From the NCBI RefSeq assembly GCF_034274695.1, contig NZ_CP128362.1:682001-746000 (forward strand): 64,000 bases of DNA. The letters run 5' to 3'. Source of the DNA: Chitinophaga sp. LS1 (GTDB lineage Bacteria > Bacteroidota > Bacteroidia > Chitinophagales > Chitinophagaceae). Below, one piece after another: positions 18,536 through 27,408 of this stretch. The first letter of the stretch is position 1; each line of letters opens with the position of its first letter. The notes beneath the pieces were generated by a model. The model had not been told where the DNA came from and did no database searches. It saw only the letters and a list, made by a program, of their open reading frames with translations. A program made the translations under genes and the position numbers.

Positions 18536-19099
18536 TCACATAAATAAAGTAGTGTACAAAGTACCCAGTTTTAACCGCACTGTTTTCAGTGCACGGGTCA
18601 GATGCCCCTCAGCAGTTTTGACGGAGATATTAAAAGATTGGGCAGATTCAGAGAGCGCATGATCTTTCAGTTTATTATCCGAAAAGACCAGGCGGCTTTT
18701 TTCAGGCAGTTCTGCCGCAATGGTATCCACCAGTTGCAACAGTAAGCGGGCATTCACAATCGCTTCTATATCGGGTGCCGACTGCGTCATGGCAGCCATT
18801 TCCTGCATACGCGTGCGAATGGTTTCCTGACGGGCATGATAATGGAAAATAGCGTAACGGGTAATAGCGAAGAGATAACTTTTTAAAGTCGTAACTTCAA
18901 TGGAATGCCGCTTCTCCCAGAGAATAATAAATGTATCCTGTACAATTTCTTCGGCGATTTCCTTCGAAGGAAGACGTTTGTAAGCCATACGGAACAGCAC
19001 CTCCCAGTAGCGGGAGTATACTTCATTAAAAGCCGGAATAGAATCCGCTTTTATCAAATTCCATAAATCGGAATCCTGATGAAGATGCGCATTTTTCAC
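18536..19099 (-). CDS. ECF-type RNA polymerase sigma-70 factor
   Basis: A 187-residue sigma factor. Region 2 is seen at YSRYWEVLFRMAYKRLPSKEIAEEIVQDTFIILWEKR and region 4 at LPEKSRLVFSDNKLKDHALSESAQSFNISVKTAEGHLTRALKTV. The best start is a GTG at 19099. It heads a sigma/FecR/SusC/SusD/GH127 series on one strand and is the likely activator of that locus when the SusC importer is occupied. Confidence 0.92.
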   Translation of the reverse strand: MKNAHLHQDSDLWNLIKADSIPAFNEVYSRYWEVLFRMAYKRLPSKEIAEEIVQDTFIILWEKRHSIEVTTLKSYLFAITRYAIFHYHARQETIRTRMQEMAAMTQSAPDIEAIVNARLLLQLVDTIAAELPEKSRLVFSDNKLKDHALSESAQSFNISVKTAEGHLTRALKTVRLKLGTLYTTLFM

Positions 19100-19153
19100 G
19101 TGGTACTTATAAAGTATATATTATAAGTGTGTAATCTACAATTATTTTTTCTT

Positions 19154-19855
19154 TTATCCAACATTCACCGCATTCATCATGGTGCACCCCACCACACCCG
19201 CAGTCTCCGTACGCAATCTGGTTTCACCCAGTGACACAGGTTTAAAACCCTTACCCAGGGCCAGTGAAATTTCTTCAGGCGTAAAATCGCCTTCTGGCCC
19301 GATCAGCAACAGCGAATCTTTCCCTTTTTCCATAGCTTGCCAGAGATGTTGTTTTTGTTCAGGCAGACAATGCGCGATGAATAATTGCTCAGAAGGCGGC
19401 TCATTCACCAGTTTATCAAAATTGGCTGGCGTAGTCAGTTCCGGTAAATAATATTGCTGGGATTGCAGCATGGCAGAAACAAGGATGTTTTCCAGCCTGT
19501 CTGCCCGGAATTTCTCCTTTTCAGAACGATGACTGATCAGCGGGATAATAGATTGTATACCAATCTCTGTGGCCTTTTCCAGGAACCACTCGATACGGGA
19601 AGTATTCTTTGTAAACGCAATCGCTATTCTTACAGGCGCAGCCACCGCTGGCATCAGGGTGTATTGGGAGATGGTTATGACACATTTCTTGCGGTTATCG
19701 TCCGTAATCACCCCCTGGTACCGTCCCCCTTTTCCATCGGTCAAAATCACCTCATCCCCTGCTGTATGGCGCAATACCATGATGCAATACCTGGAACCAG
19801 GTTCATCCATTGTGTAAGTGGCTGCAGATGGCAGCAGTTCTTTTGCGTAAAACAT
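19154..19855 (-). CDS. rsmE: 16S rRNA (uracil-1498-N3)-methyltransferase
   Basis: A 233-residue SPOUT-fold methyltransferase that methylates U1498 of 16S rRNA. Signatures are the N-terminal PUA-like part (HTAGDEVILTDGKGGRYQGVI), RIAIAFTKNTSRIEWFLEKATEIGIQSIIPL, SHRSEKEKFRADR, and the SAM-binding knot LLIGPEGDFTPEEISLAL with LGETRLRTETAGV. It overlaps no neighbour and is unrelated to the locus upstream. Confidence 0.95.
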   Translation of the reverse strand: MFYAKELLPSAATYTMDEPGSRYCIMVLRHTAGDEVILTDGKGGRYQGVITDDNRKKCVITISQYTLMPAVAAPVRIAIAFTKNTSRIEWFLEKATEIGIQSIIPLISHRSEKEKFRADRLENILVSAMLQSQQYYLPELTTPANFDKLVNEPPSEQLFIAHCLPEQKQHLWQAMEKGKDSLLLIGPEGDFTPEEISLALGKGFKPVSLGETRLRTETAGVVGCTMMNAVNVG

Positions 19856-20051
19856 GGGTGCAAAGCTATTTAATTGGTACGAGAAAATGATGCTGACTCT
19901 TCTGAATCGTATGACCGAACCAAATCAATCAAATTACTGTCTGATGTATCAAACATCATCTCTTATCCTCTTATCCTCTTTTCCCCTTCAGTCGCAATTT
20001 CCCCCTTTATTGACGTACTCCCCCCTCACAATTTTCTGTGAACAAATCTAT

Positions 20052-20067
20052 ATTTACAATTGTAAAT
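20052..20067. promoter_or_regulatory. 16-bp perfect palindrome before the DoxX/bla operon, candidate operator
   Basis: ATTTACAATTGTAAAT is a perfect palindrome that ends 8 bases before the ATG at 20076. Its place over the likely transcription start fits a repressor site. The AraC gene at the end of the operon is not an obvious match, since AraC proteins usually bind direct repeats, so the regulator is unknown. Confidence 0.5.
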
Positions 20068-20075
20068 TATACTAT

Positions 20076-20453
20076 ATGAAAACGACTAAGATCATTTACT
20101 GGGTTACCACCTCTATCTTCTTCCTCTTCGAAGGCGTGATGCCTGCCATCTATGGCAATTCTCAATTAGCCAAAGAAGGGTTTGTACATCTGGGTTATCC
20201 TGAATATTTCCGGGTACTCCTCACCATCTTCAAAGTAACGGGAGCGCTGGTATTAATTCTTCCCTTCTTCAAAGGCAGGATCAAAGAATGGGCATATGCC
20301 GGCTTTACTTTTAACCTGATCAGCGCAGCAGTTTCCCATGCCGCAGTAGACGGTCTTTCCAACGGCCAGACCTTCTTCCCTATATTTGTCATGCTGATTT
20401 TAGCGATCAGCTATTTCACCTATCATAAAATATTTGGTGTATCTTCAAGGTAA
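20076..20453 (+). CDS. DoxX-like membrane protein
   Basis: A 125-residue protein with four predicted membrane helices (IIYWVTTSIFFLFEGVMPAI, VLLTIFKVTGALVLILPFF, WAYAGFTFNLISAAVSHAA, FFPIFVMLILAISYFTYH), the layout of DoxX-like proteins. Function in this group is poorly known. The ATG at 20076 is chosen because the helices start there; a longer frame from 19854 adds unrelated text. The beta-lactamase gene follows after 10 bases, so the two are co-transcribed. Confidence 0.82.
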   Translation: MKTTKIIYWVTTSIFFLFEGVMPAIYGNSQLAKEGFVHLGYPEYFRVLLTIFKVTGALVLILPFFKGRIKEWAYAGFTFNLISAAVSHAAVDGLSNGQTFFPIFVMLILAISYFTYHKIFGVSSR

Positions 20454-20463
20454 TAAAAATTAT

Positions 20464-21345
20464 ATGCCACGAAAGACCGCCATTGTTATATTACTTGCAT
20501 GCCTGTCTGCTACCGTTCACGCACAAACTACCGCTCTCCGGAAAACGATCGATTCTATCGCCACACATTCCAATGCACATATCGGCGTAGCTACCTTATT
20601 GCTGGAAACCGGTGATACTCTTACTTACAGAGGCAATGATCATTATCCTATGCAAAGCGTGTATAAGTTCCCCATCTCCCTGGCCATCCTGCATCAGGTA
20701 GATATCGGGAAATATAAACTGGATGAAAAGATCCTCATTACCAAAGACGACATTATGCCCATAGGACATAGCCCTATCCGTGATGCACATCCAAATGGCG
20801 GTGTGAGCATGACCCTCAGGGAAATATCCAGGTACAATATCATGGAGAGCGATGGCACAGCCTGCGATGTATTGCTGCGTTTATTAGGAGGAACTAAGAA
20901 AACAAACGCTTACATTAAAAGCCTCGGTGTAAAAGGTATCAACATCGCCACCACCGAAAAGGAACAACAAAGCAATGATACCACCCAATATCGTAACTGG
21001 GCAACGCCAATAGGTATCACCCAATTATATAAGATCTACCTCCAAAATAAAGTATTGTCCAGCGCATCATACAATACCCTCTGGAAAGACTTAGCCGGAT
21101 CTTACCCGGGCGCAAACCGCATCAAAGGGCTATTGCCCAAAGGCACAATAGTAGCTCATAAAACCGGTACCTCCGGCACAAATAATGGATTCACTGCTGC
21201 CACAAATGATAGTGGTATCATTATCTTACCAAATGGAAAACACCTGATACTGACAGTATTCGTATCCGATTCAAAAGGAAGTGATGCTGAAAGAGAAGCC
21301 TGGATCGCCCAAATTTCCAAAGCCGTATATGATCATTTTAAATGA
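20464..21345 (+). CDS. class A (subclass A2, PER/CepA-like) beta-lactamase
   Basis: A 293-residue periplasmic serine beta-lactamase with signal peptide MPRKTAIVILLACLSATVHAQ. The active-site motifs are present: SVYK (S70-x-x-K73), E166 in the omega loop (TEKEQQSNDTTQYRNW) and KTGTSG (K234-T-G). The text aligns well with PER-type A2 enzymes (ACD, YRNW, GLLPKGTIVAHKTGTSG). The usual SDN loop (130-132) reads SDG here, an N132G change; the same triplet occurs in mycobacterial BlaC. A working enzyme is likely, but its spectrum cannot be read from sequence. The gene sits between a DoxX-like and an AraC gene. Confidence 0.92.
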   Translation: MPRKTAIVILLACLSATVHAQTTALRKTIDSIATHSNAHIGVATLLLETGDTLTYRGNDHYPMQSVYKFPISLAILHQVDIGKYKLDEKILITKDDIMPIGHSPIRDAHPNGGVSMTLREISRYNIMESDGTACDVLLRLLGGTKKTNAYIKSLGVKGINIATTEKEQQSNDTTQYRNWATPIGITQLYKIYLQNKVLSSASYNTLWKDLAGSYPGANRIKGLLPKGTIVAHKTGTSGTNNGFTAATNDSGIIILPNGKHLILTVFVSDSKGSDAEREAWIAQISKAVYDHFK

Positions 21346-22078
21346 AGGTGAGTTTTTAGGGGTCAATGAACGAACAAGTATTCATCATGACCTGATCCTC
21401 AGCAAGACAGCACATCTGTATGGTGAGACGCAGCCCCATGCCCATAAAAACGACTATTTCAGCATCCTCTTAGCAGGAGAATATGTTGAAAACTTCAGGA
21501 ATGAATCTATTCTCATCAAGCCAGGTGATATCGTGTATAGAAGCAGACACCATATCCATAAAAATGAATTCGTAACGGATACGGTGTCGTGTATAAATAT
21601 CGAAATCTCCCACAGGGAAAAGGAAGATTTCTTTCTCTATACAAATGACAATAAAGCCTATTTCTACCAACTGATAGTAGACTTTTTACTAAATAAATCC
21701 TTTGCTGCAGATCCCGGTTTCTTTATTGATCAGCCATTGCCGGAACGCAATCAAAATCTGACATGGCTCATACAAGTGATCGGGATCCTGCATGCCGAGA
21801 AAGATTTTTTTCATACCCCACATTCACTGGCACAAAGGGTATATGTCCATCCTAATTACCTGGCCCGGGCATTCAAAGAAAAGACAGGAGAAACCATTGG
21901 CACCTACCAACTCAAAATAAAACTCAATCATGCGGTGCACCAACTATTAAATACCCCTAAGACTATCTCCGACATCAGCTTTGACAACGGCTTCTATGAT
22001 GACGCCCATTTTATCAGGTCGTTTAAAAAAGCCTATCACATCTCGCCCCTTCAATTCCGCAAACTGCTGAAAAGTTAA
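21329..22078 (+). CDS. AraC-family transcriptional regulator
   Basis: A 249-residue regulator with an N-terminal cupin-like sensor (QPHAHKNDYFSILLAGEYVE, ILIKPGDIVYRSRHHIHK) and a C-terminal double helix-turn-helix. The latter reads HSLAQRVYVHPNYLARAFKEKTGETIGTY and ISDISFDNGFYDDAHFIRSFKKAYHISPLQFR. The ATG at 21329 overlaps the end of the beta-lactamase gene by 17 bases, so the two are translationally coupled. It may control its own operon; the ligand is unknown. Confidence 0.9.
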   Translation: MIILNEGEFLGVNERTSIHHDLILSKTAHLYGETQPHAHKNDYFSILLAGEYVENFRNESILIKPGDIVYRSRHHIHKNEFVTDTVSCINIEISHREKEDFFLYTNDNKAYFYQLIVDFLLNKSFAADPGFFIDQPLPERNQNLTWLIQVIGILHAEKDFFHTPHSLAQRVYVHPNYLARAFKEKTGETIGTYQLKIKLNHAVHQLLNTPKTISDISFDNGFYDDAHFIRSFKKAYHISPLQFRKLLKS

Positions 22079-22242
22079 TTGCATCCGATGCTGAAAAGCT
22101 ATTCCATAACCTGCCGAAAAGTTAATCCCATCCGATGCTGAAAAGCTAATCCCATAACCTGCCGAAAAGTTAATTCCATCCGATGCCGAAAAGCTAATCC
22201 CATAACCTGCCGAAAAGTTAATTCCATACAATTTTGAAAATC
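22069..22242. repeat. 48-bp tandem repeat (two 24-bp half-units) behind the AraC gene
   Basis: About 3.5 copies of a 47-48-bp unit made of two related 24-bp halves (GAAAAGTTAATTCCATCCGA... and GAAAAGCTAATCCCATAACC...). The first copy supplies the last two codons and stop of the AraC gene. No function is evident; it looks like a minisatellite grown from the gene's 3' end. Confidence 0.85.
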
Positions 22243-22270
22243 CCCCCTGCCCTTCCTTTGTAGAAAAAAC

Positions 22271-23275
22271 ATGCGGTTCTCCCTTCTTCTCTTCATTTTA
22301 TTCCCCCTCTGCACCTTTGCCCAATCCGACTCTACCCGGTTTTACAGTTCCTGCTTAGATGCCAATGTAACCAGGGCGTTGCAATATGTACCCCAACACC
22401 TCGCACCTGAATTTGAAAAACGCTTCAAATACGAAAATGACCAGTCTGATTACCTGATAAAACACACTTCCGGCATAGATTCTCTCCTGATAATCTTCCA
22501 CGACTACTGGCGAAAATCATTACTGGATACTGCTAACAATTATGATGGAGAATTAGCCACTAAATTGTGTCAGTTTTTCCATGTAGAAAACACAAAACCC
22601 ATTGATTCGCTGAAAGAAACATTCAATGCATATATCAAATCAAAAAACTTATTTTCTACGGATGGTATCGGACAGGTAGGTAGACTCTACGATCTGCTGG
22701 TATGGCGTAAACAAACAGATACGACTTACTCTTTTCATATAAATATGGAACTACTAAATGTACGGGTAGTACTCATGCAGAACTTTGTAACCCTTGGCTG
22801 GGAAGATTACGCCTCTTTAGGTAAATTCTATCCCGGTGGATGGGCGGTGACTGATGCCTTATATTGCGTCTCCGACGCATATGACAAAAAGAGCGAAAAA
22901 TTCCTCGTCAGTTATCTCGCCCACGAAGGCCGGCATTTAAAAGACTACCAGCTATTTCCCGGTATAGCAGGCAAAGACCTGGAATACAGGGCTAAACTCA
23001 CTGAATTGAGTATGGCAAATACAATGCTGTATTCCCTGATAAAATTCTTTATCAGCAATGGGAATAAAAACAGTGTGAACGCCCACCCGCTGGCGGATTA
23101 CAATGTAATGAGTGATTTATCGAAACGTCTTTTCCACAAGGAATTTGAAGATGATATCAACAAGTGGAAAGCATTATCCGTGAAAAAGATAAACAGCACC
23201 GCCTATCAGCTATTAAAGGAAAACACAAAAGCTATGCGGAGCTCTTATAAAAAGAAGAAAAATGATAAAGCCTGA
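22271..23275 (+). CDS. secreted protein of unknown function with HExxH motif
   Basis: A 334-residue protein with a clear signal peptide (MRFSLLLFILFPLCTFAQ). I do not recognise the family. Residues H218-E219-G-R-H222 in YLAHEGRHLKDYQLFPG form an HExxH zinc motif, and a downstream Glu in KDLEYRAKLTEL could be the third ligand, so a zinc metallopeptidase is plausible. The start follows the tandem repeat by about 28 bases, with CCTTTG close upstream as a weak promoter match. Its last 44 bases overlap the convergent gene at 23232-23804. Confidence 0.7.
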   Translation: MRFSLLLFILFPLCTFAQSDSTRFYSSCLDANVTRALQYVPQHLAPEFEKRFKYENDQSDYLIKHTSGIDSLLIIFHDYWRKSLLDTANNYDGELATKLCQFFHVENTKPIDSLKETFNAYIKSKNLFSTDGIGQVGRLYDLLVWRKQTDTTYSFHINMELLNVRVVLMQNFVTLGWEDYASLGKFYPGGWAVTDALYCVSDAYDKKSEKFLVSYLAHEGRHLKDYQLFPGIAGKDLEYRAKLTELSMANTMLYSLIKFFISNGNKNSVNAHPLADYNVMSDLSKRLFHKEFEDDINKWKALSVKKINSTAYQLLKENTKAMRSSYKKKKNDKA

Positions 23276-23804
23276 AAATAGGGACATCCACCATTGGAAT
23301 CATCTCCCTTATCGGAATAATTTTCCCGGAGATACCCTCATTTTTAGTACACCCTATCGAACTCATTATCCCATAAACACCCTCATTTCCAGCATTCCCG
23401 ATCGGAATAATTTTCCCGGAGGTACCTTCATTTTCATCATAGCTTATCGGACTAATCATCCCAGAAACACCCTCATTTCCAGCACAGCTTACAGATATAC
23501 TTCCCCCGGTGGAAACCTTTACAACTTCCACCGGGCCATTTTCTTTTCTTAAAATACCCTCAATCTCCACCTCACTCATCCTTTTCAACAACTCCTTCGC
23601 CCGCCCCACCATTTTCCGATATACCTGCACATCCCCAATCTCCAACTCCCTATACACCCTCGCCGCCAAAGGCGACGCCACCTTCATCCGCCCGGCATCC
23701 TCCATCAATGGCCTAAACACCGGATCCCGACGAACCCTCTTCCCCGTCAACGAACTTTTCATACGCAGCACGAACCGCCCACTCCTCATCGGAGCAAGTG
23801 TCAT
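23232..23804 (-). CDS. short Bacteroidota hypothetical protein with four 15-residue repeats
   Basis: A 190-residue protein. The first part (FVLRMKSSLTGKRVRRDPVFRPLMEDAGRMKVASPLAARVYREL ... VQVYRKMVGRAKELLKR) resembles small proteins common in Bacteroidota, often beginning a little further upstream; here a stop codon lies four codons before the MTLAPM start, so the N-terminus may be shortened. The C-terminal part has four 15-residue repeats (NEGxSGxIxPIxxxx), seen in DNA as a 45-bp tandem repeat at about 23285-23475. Function unknown. Convergent with the HExxH gene. Confidence 0.6.
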   Translation of the reverse strand: MTLAPMRSGRFVLRMKSSLTGKRVRRDPVFRPLMEDAGRMKVASPLAARVYRELEIGDVQVYRKMVGRAKELLKRMSEVEIEGILRKENGPVEVVKVSTGGSISVSCAGNEGVSGMISPISYDENEGTSGKIIPIGNAGNEGVYGIMSSIGCTKNEGISGKIIPIREMIPMVDVPIFRLYHFSSFYKSSA

Positions 23805-23878
23805 ACCCTATTTGGTACGCTGCTTAAAAGGTCGTTTCCCATGTATAATCATACTATGAATATACCGCTAAAAGGTCA

Positions 23879-25228
23879 CTAAACCGCTGTAAAAGCGTTC
23901 AATTGAGTAGTCTTATGCTGAAATCTCAGGAACAACAATACCGAAGCTGTGAGTAGTCCCAATAATAACCCCCACCAGATACCCTGGATGCCATAGCCCC
24001 AATATATCCCTAACAAATATGCAACCGGTAAACCCAATACCCAATACGCCAATAGGGTAATCACAGTCGGAATCTTCACATCTCCCAATCCCCTCAATAT
24101 CCCCAATCCAACCACCTGCGTACCATCAAACAACTGAAAGAACGCCGCTATCAAAATCAAATGCGCCGCTATCTCCACCACCGCCGGATCATTGATGTAC
24201 ATCAGCGGCAATACCCTGCATCCCACTAAAAATATCAACGCCGTCGTACCCATCATGATCAACACCATATGATAACTCGCTATCGCGGATAACCGTAACT
24301 CCCTCAACTGCTTCGCCCCAAAATGATTCCCACTCTTAATCCCCGCAGCCGCCGAAATTCCACTCGCCATCATGTAAGTGATAGAAGCTAAATTGATCGC
24401 TATCTGATGCGCCGCCTGCTCCCTTGCGCCAATCCATCCCGCCATAATAATCGCACTGCTAAACGCACTGATTTCAAACACATACTGCAACGCTACCGGG
24501 GTACCAATCCCCAATATCTTTTTAATCGTCTGCCATGATAAATACTTTGCCGCAAACGCCTTCAGATAAGGCTTGAAACGATGGGCCGTCAACACATACC
24601 AACACATCGCCACCGCCATCAGTATACGATCTGTCAAGGTGCCAATCCCTACACCAATCACCCCCAACCGTGGCAATCCTCCAATGCCATACACCAATGC
24701 AATCCCCACCACAATGTTGACAATGTTCCCAATAATACTGATATGCATGGCCTGCTTCGTAAACCCAAGCCCCTCTGCAAATTGCTTAAATGACAAAAAC
24801 ACCATCAATGGGAAATAAGATACCCCCAATAATTTCAGAAAAGGCTTCGCCTGCACAGCCACCGCCGGTACCTGGTCCAGTTTATACAGGTAATTACTCC
24901 CCACATAGATCAATGTACTCATCACCACGCCCATCACTAAATTGATCACAAGACTATGTCGCAACAGATCTCCACAGGCATTCTTATTCTGCCTGCCATA
25001 CTCCTGCGCGATCAATGGGGTCAATCCATACGACATCCCAATGCCGATCACCATGCAAATAGAAAAAATACTACTCCCCAGCGCCACTGCCGCCAGCGGT
25101 ACATCGCCCGTATGCCCTATAATAATGGTATCAGAAAGGGCCACCATCGTATGCCCCAGCTGACTAATAACGACCGGATATGCCAGTTTAAAATTGTCTT
25201 TATAATAAGTTTGATACTTAGTCCACAC
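23879..25228 (-). CDS. MATE-family multidrug efflux transporter
   Basis: A 449-residue inner-membrane antiporter with twelve hydrophobic segments. It exports organic cations or drugs using a sodium or proton gradient. Family text includes YPVVISQLGHTMVALSDTIIIGHTGDVPLAAVALGSSIF near the N-terminus, QFAEGLGFTKQAMHISIIGNIVNIVVGIALVYG, GAREQAAHQIAINLASITYMMASGISAAAGIKSGNHFG, and FFQLFDGTQVVGLGILRGLGDVKIPT. The best start is a GTG at 25228. Confidence 0.93.
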   Translation of the reverse strand: MWTKYQTYYKDNFKLAYPVVISQLGHTMVALSDTIIIGHTGDVPLAAVALGSSIFSICMVIGIGMSYGLTPLIAQEYGRQNKNACGDLLRHSLVINLVMGVVMSTLIYVGSNYLYKLDQVPAVAVQAKPFLKLLGVSYFPLMVFLSFKQFAEGLGFTKQAMHISIIGNIVNIVVGIALVYGIGGLPRLGVIGVGIGTLTDRILMAVAMCWYVLTAHRFKPYLKAFAAKYLSWQTIKKILGIGTPVALQYVFEISAFSSAIIMAGWIGAREQAAHQIAINLASITYMMASGISAAAGIKSGNHFGAKQLRELRLSAIASYHMVLIMMGTTALIFLVGCRVLPLMYINDPAVVEIAAHLILIAAFFQLFDGTQVVGLGILRGLGDVKIPTVITLLAYWVLGLPVAYLLGIYWGYGIQGIWWGLLLGLLTASVLLFLRFQHKTTQLNAFTAV

Positions 25229-25298
25229 GTTGTTAAAATTTGATAGAAATAAATGGGAATCCGCTAACGGAAATAAACCCCATTTCCAGTAATAAAAA

Positions 25299-25323
25299 AA
25301 GGCGCTTCGGTGAAGAAGCGCCT
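25299..25323 (-). terminator. dnaB terminator
   Basis: AGGCGCTTC/GAAGCGCCT stem (25300-25308 and 25315-25323) with a 6-base loop, then T residues on the minus strand (25300-25294). It lies 23 bases after the dnaB stop. Confidence 0.85.
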
Positions 25324-25345
25324 TATATCGTAAACCTTTTTATTG

Positions 25346-26914
25346 CTAAAAAGGCGCCTCTTCATCGAAGTCCATATCATTCATACGTGATCCTTTCTGG
25401 ATGTACAGCTTTGCTTCGTCCGTAGCACCACCATATGAATCCTTACCTGAATTACCAACCGGCATAAAGTTGCCGCCGCCGCCACCAGGATTCTCCAGAC
25501 TACCATCATCCTCAAAGCGCTGGAATTCCAGTATCGCTCTCAGCTTGATCGTATCCAGCTGACCATTACGGTGTTTCGCTATACGCACGTGGGTTTCACC
25601 TTTATTGGATTCACCCATCTCATTGGTATTGATTTCATAGTACTCAGGACGGTACAGGAACATTACCATGTCAGCATCCTGCTCGATCGCACCAGATTCA
25701 CGCAAGTCAGACAGCTGTGGCATCTTGTTACCATCCTTTCTCTTTTCCACATCACGGCTCAGCTGTGACAATGCAATGATCGGTACGTGCAGTTCCTTCG
25801 CCAACCCTTTCAGATCACGGGATATCTTGGAGATCTCCTGCTCACGGTTACTACCCTTACCATCTGCATGACCACTCATCAGCTGCAGGTAGTCAATGAT
25901 GATCACACCTACGCCATGGTTGTGTACCAGACGACGGGCTTTCGCTCGCAATTCAAAAATGTTCAGTGCCGGGGTATCATCAATAAAGATCGGCGCCTTC
26001 GCCAGTCTTTCGATACCATGCGTCATCAGCTTCTTCATCTCGTACTCTTCCAGCTTACCACGGGTGATCTTTTCCAGCTTAATCTCTGACTCGGCAGAGA
26101 GAATACGCTGTACGATCTGCCCGGAAGACATTTCAAGGCTGAACACGGCCGCACCTTTCGGAAAGCGGGGATGCAACGCAGCATTTCTGGCCAGGTTAAG
26201 TGCAAACGCAGTCTTACCCACCGCCGGACGTGCCGCGATGATGATCAGATCCGTTGACTGCCAGCCATAAGTTACCCTATCGAGAGAAGGGAACCCGGAA
26301 GGTACCCCTGTGATATCATCACCTTTGTTACGCAGATCTTCGATACGCTTCATGGTATTCACCAGTACGCGGTCGATACTGTCATAGTTCTTACGAAGGT
26401 GATTGTTCGTCACCTCAAAGAGTTTACTTTCGGCGGAGTCGAGCAGGTCGAATACGTCGGCAGTATCTTCGTATGATTCAGATAAGATCTCTCCTGAAAT
26501 ACGGATCAACTCTCTCTGAATGAACTTTTGCAGAATAATACGGGCATGCGCCTCAATATTGGCGGAAGATACCACCATATTTGTAAGACGGGTGATATAA
26601 TAGGGTCCACCTACTATCTCCAGTTCGCCCATTGATCGTAACTCTTCTACCACTGTGAGGATGTCCACAGGCATGGACTTACCCGCCAGGCGGGTCATGG
26701 CAGTAAAGATTTTCTGATGTGCCTCTACATAAAAACATTCACCTTTCAAGATCTCTACCACGGTGTCAAACGCCCCTTTTTCCAGCATAATGGCTCCCAA
26801 TACGGCCTCTTCCATGTCCTTTGCCTGAGGTGGAATTTTACCGTACATCATGGTAGATACATCAACGGACGGCTTGCGACGTACATTGCGGTCTTTCTTT
26901 AGATTGAGATCCAT
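25346..26914 (-). CDS. dnaB: replicative DNA helicase DnaB
   Basis: A 522-residue hexameric helicase that unwinds DNA at the replication fork. The N-terminal DnaB domain (PPQAKDMEEAVLGAIMLEKGAFDTVVEIL) is followed by the RecA-like motor: Walker A IIAARPAVGKTAFALNLARN, Walker B VGVIIIDYLQLM, and ALSQLSRDVEKR...QLSDLRESGAIEQDADMVMFLYR. A Gly-rich C-terminal tail (NPGGGGGNF) is present. It is divergent from pheT across a 494-base gap that holds DnaA-box-like sites. Confidence 0.97.
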   Translation of the reverse strand: MDLNLKKDRNVRRKPSVDVSTMMYGKIPPQAKDMEEAVLGAIMLEKGAFDTVVEILKGECFYVEAHQKIFTAMTRLAGKSMPVDILTVVEELRSMGELEIVGGPYYITRLTNMVVSSANIEAHARIILQKFIQRELIRISGEILSESYEDTADVFDLLDSAESKLFEVTNNHLRKNYDSIDRVLVNTMKRIEDLRNKGDDITGVPSGFPSLDRVTYGWQSTDLIIIAARPAVGKTAFALNLARNAALHPRFPKGAAVFSLEMSSGQIVQRILSAESEIKLEKITRGKLEEYEMKKLMTHGIERLAKAPIFIDDTPALNIFELRAKARRLVHNHGVGVIIIDYLQLMSGHADGKGSNREQEISKISRDLKGLAKELHVPIIALSQLSRDVEKRKDGNKMPQLSDLRESGAIEQDADMVMFLYRPEYYEINTNEMGESNKGETHVRIAKHRNGQLDTIKLRAILEFQRFEDDGSLENPGGGGGNFMPVGNSGKDSYGGATDEAKLYIQKGSRMNDMDFDEEAPF

Positions 26915-27408
26915 TTATTTTTTATCTGATTCTGTTAACCAAAAAAACTATATGTCGTGGCTATCCTTAGTTTCTTTTACAATTTTTTGTACCTGTTATG
27001 TCCTTCTCGATTTCGAAATTGTAAAGCTTTTTAGGGCCGTAAAAACTAAGGTAACCGCATTTATTCATTTAACAAGGATTGATTGCTGATATAGTTTATA
27101 AGACACAATTCACAGGATATACACCCGCAAAATGTCAGTTATCCACTGACTGCAAATCACTTATTCACATTATTAACGCACAATCCCCATACAAAGGTGC
27201 ACATAATCACAAACATTGTTAAAAAAGTTTTTCCCCATTGGTTTGGAGATATGCCTGATGTGATTACCGGCGGACTTATCCACATCCTGCAAAGATCGCT
27301 CCTTTTTAGTTGAGATTGCTAACACTTCTTAGTCAGTTTTGTGCAATGCGACCAACATTGGCACATTCGTACATTAATTTTACCTTTACGGACTTATTAA
27401 TTAATCAA
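26915..27408. other. dnaB-pheT divergent intergenic region with DnaA-box-like cluster
   Basis: No gene is seen. It holds TTATCCACT (27139-27147), TTATTCACA (27161-27169) and TTATCCACA (27276-27284); the last two fit the DnaA consensus TTATNCACA exactly. A weaker TTATTCATT lies near 27060. All are on the same strand. AT-rich stretches flank them. This could be a DnaA-controlled dnaB promoter region or an origin element. Confidence 0.5.

Noticed and set aside
21947..22314. Repeat-rich minus-strand frames (NFSAGYGISFSASDG-like)
   Set aside because: They arise from reading the 24/48-bp minisatellite in reverse; no start signal or family support.
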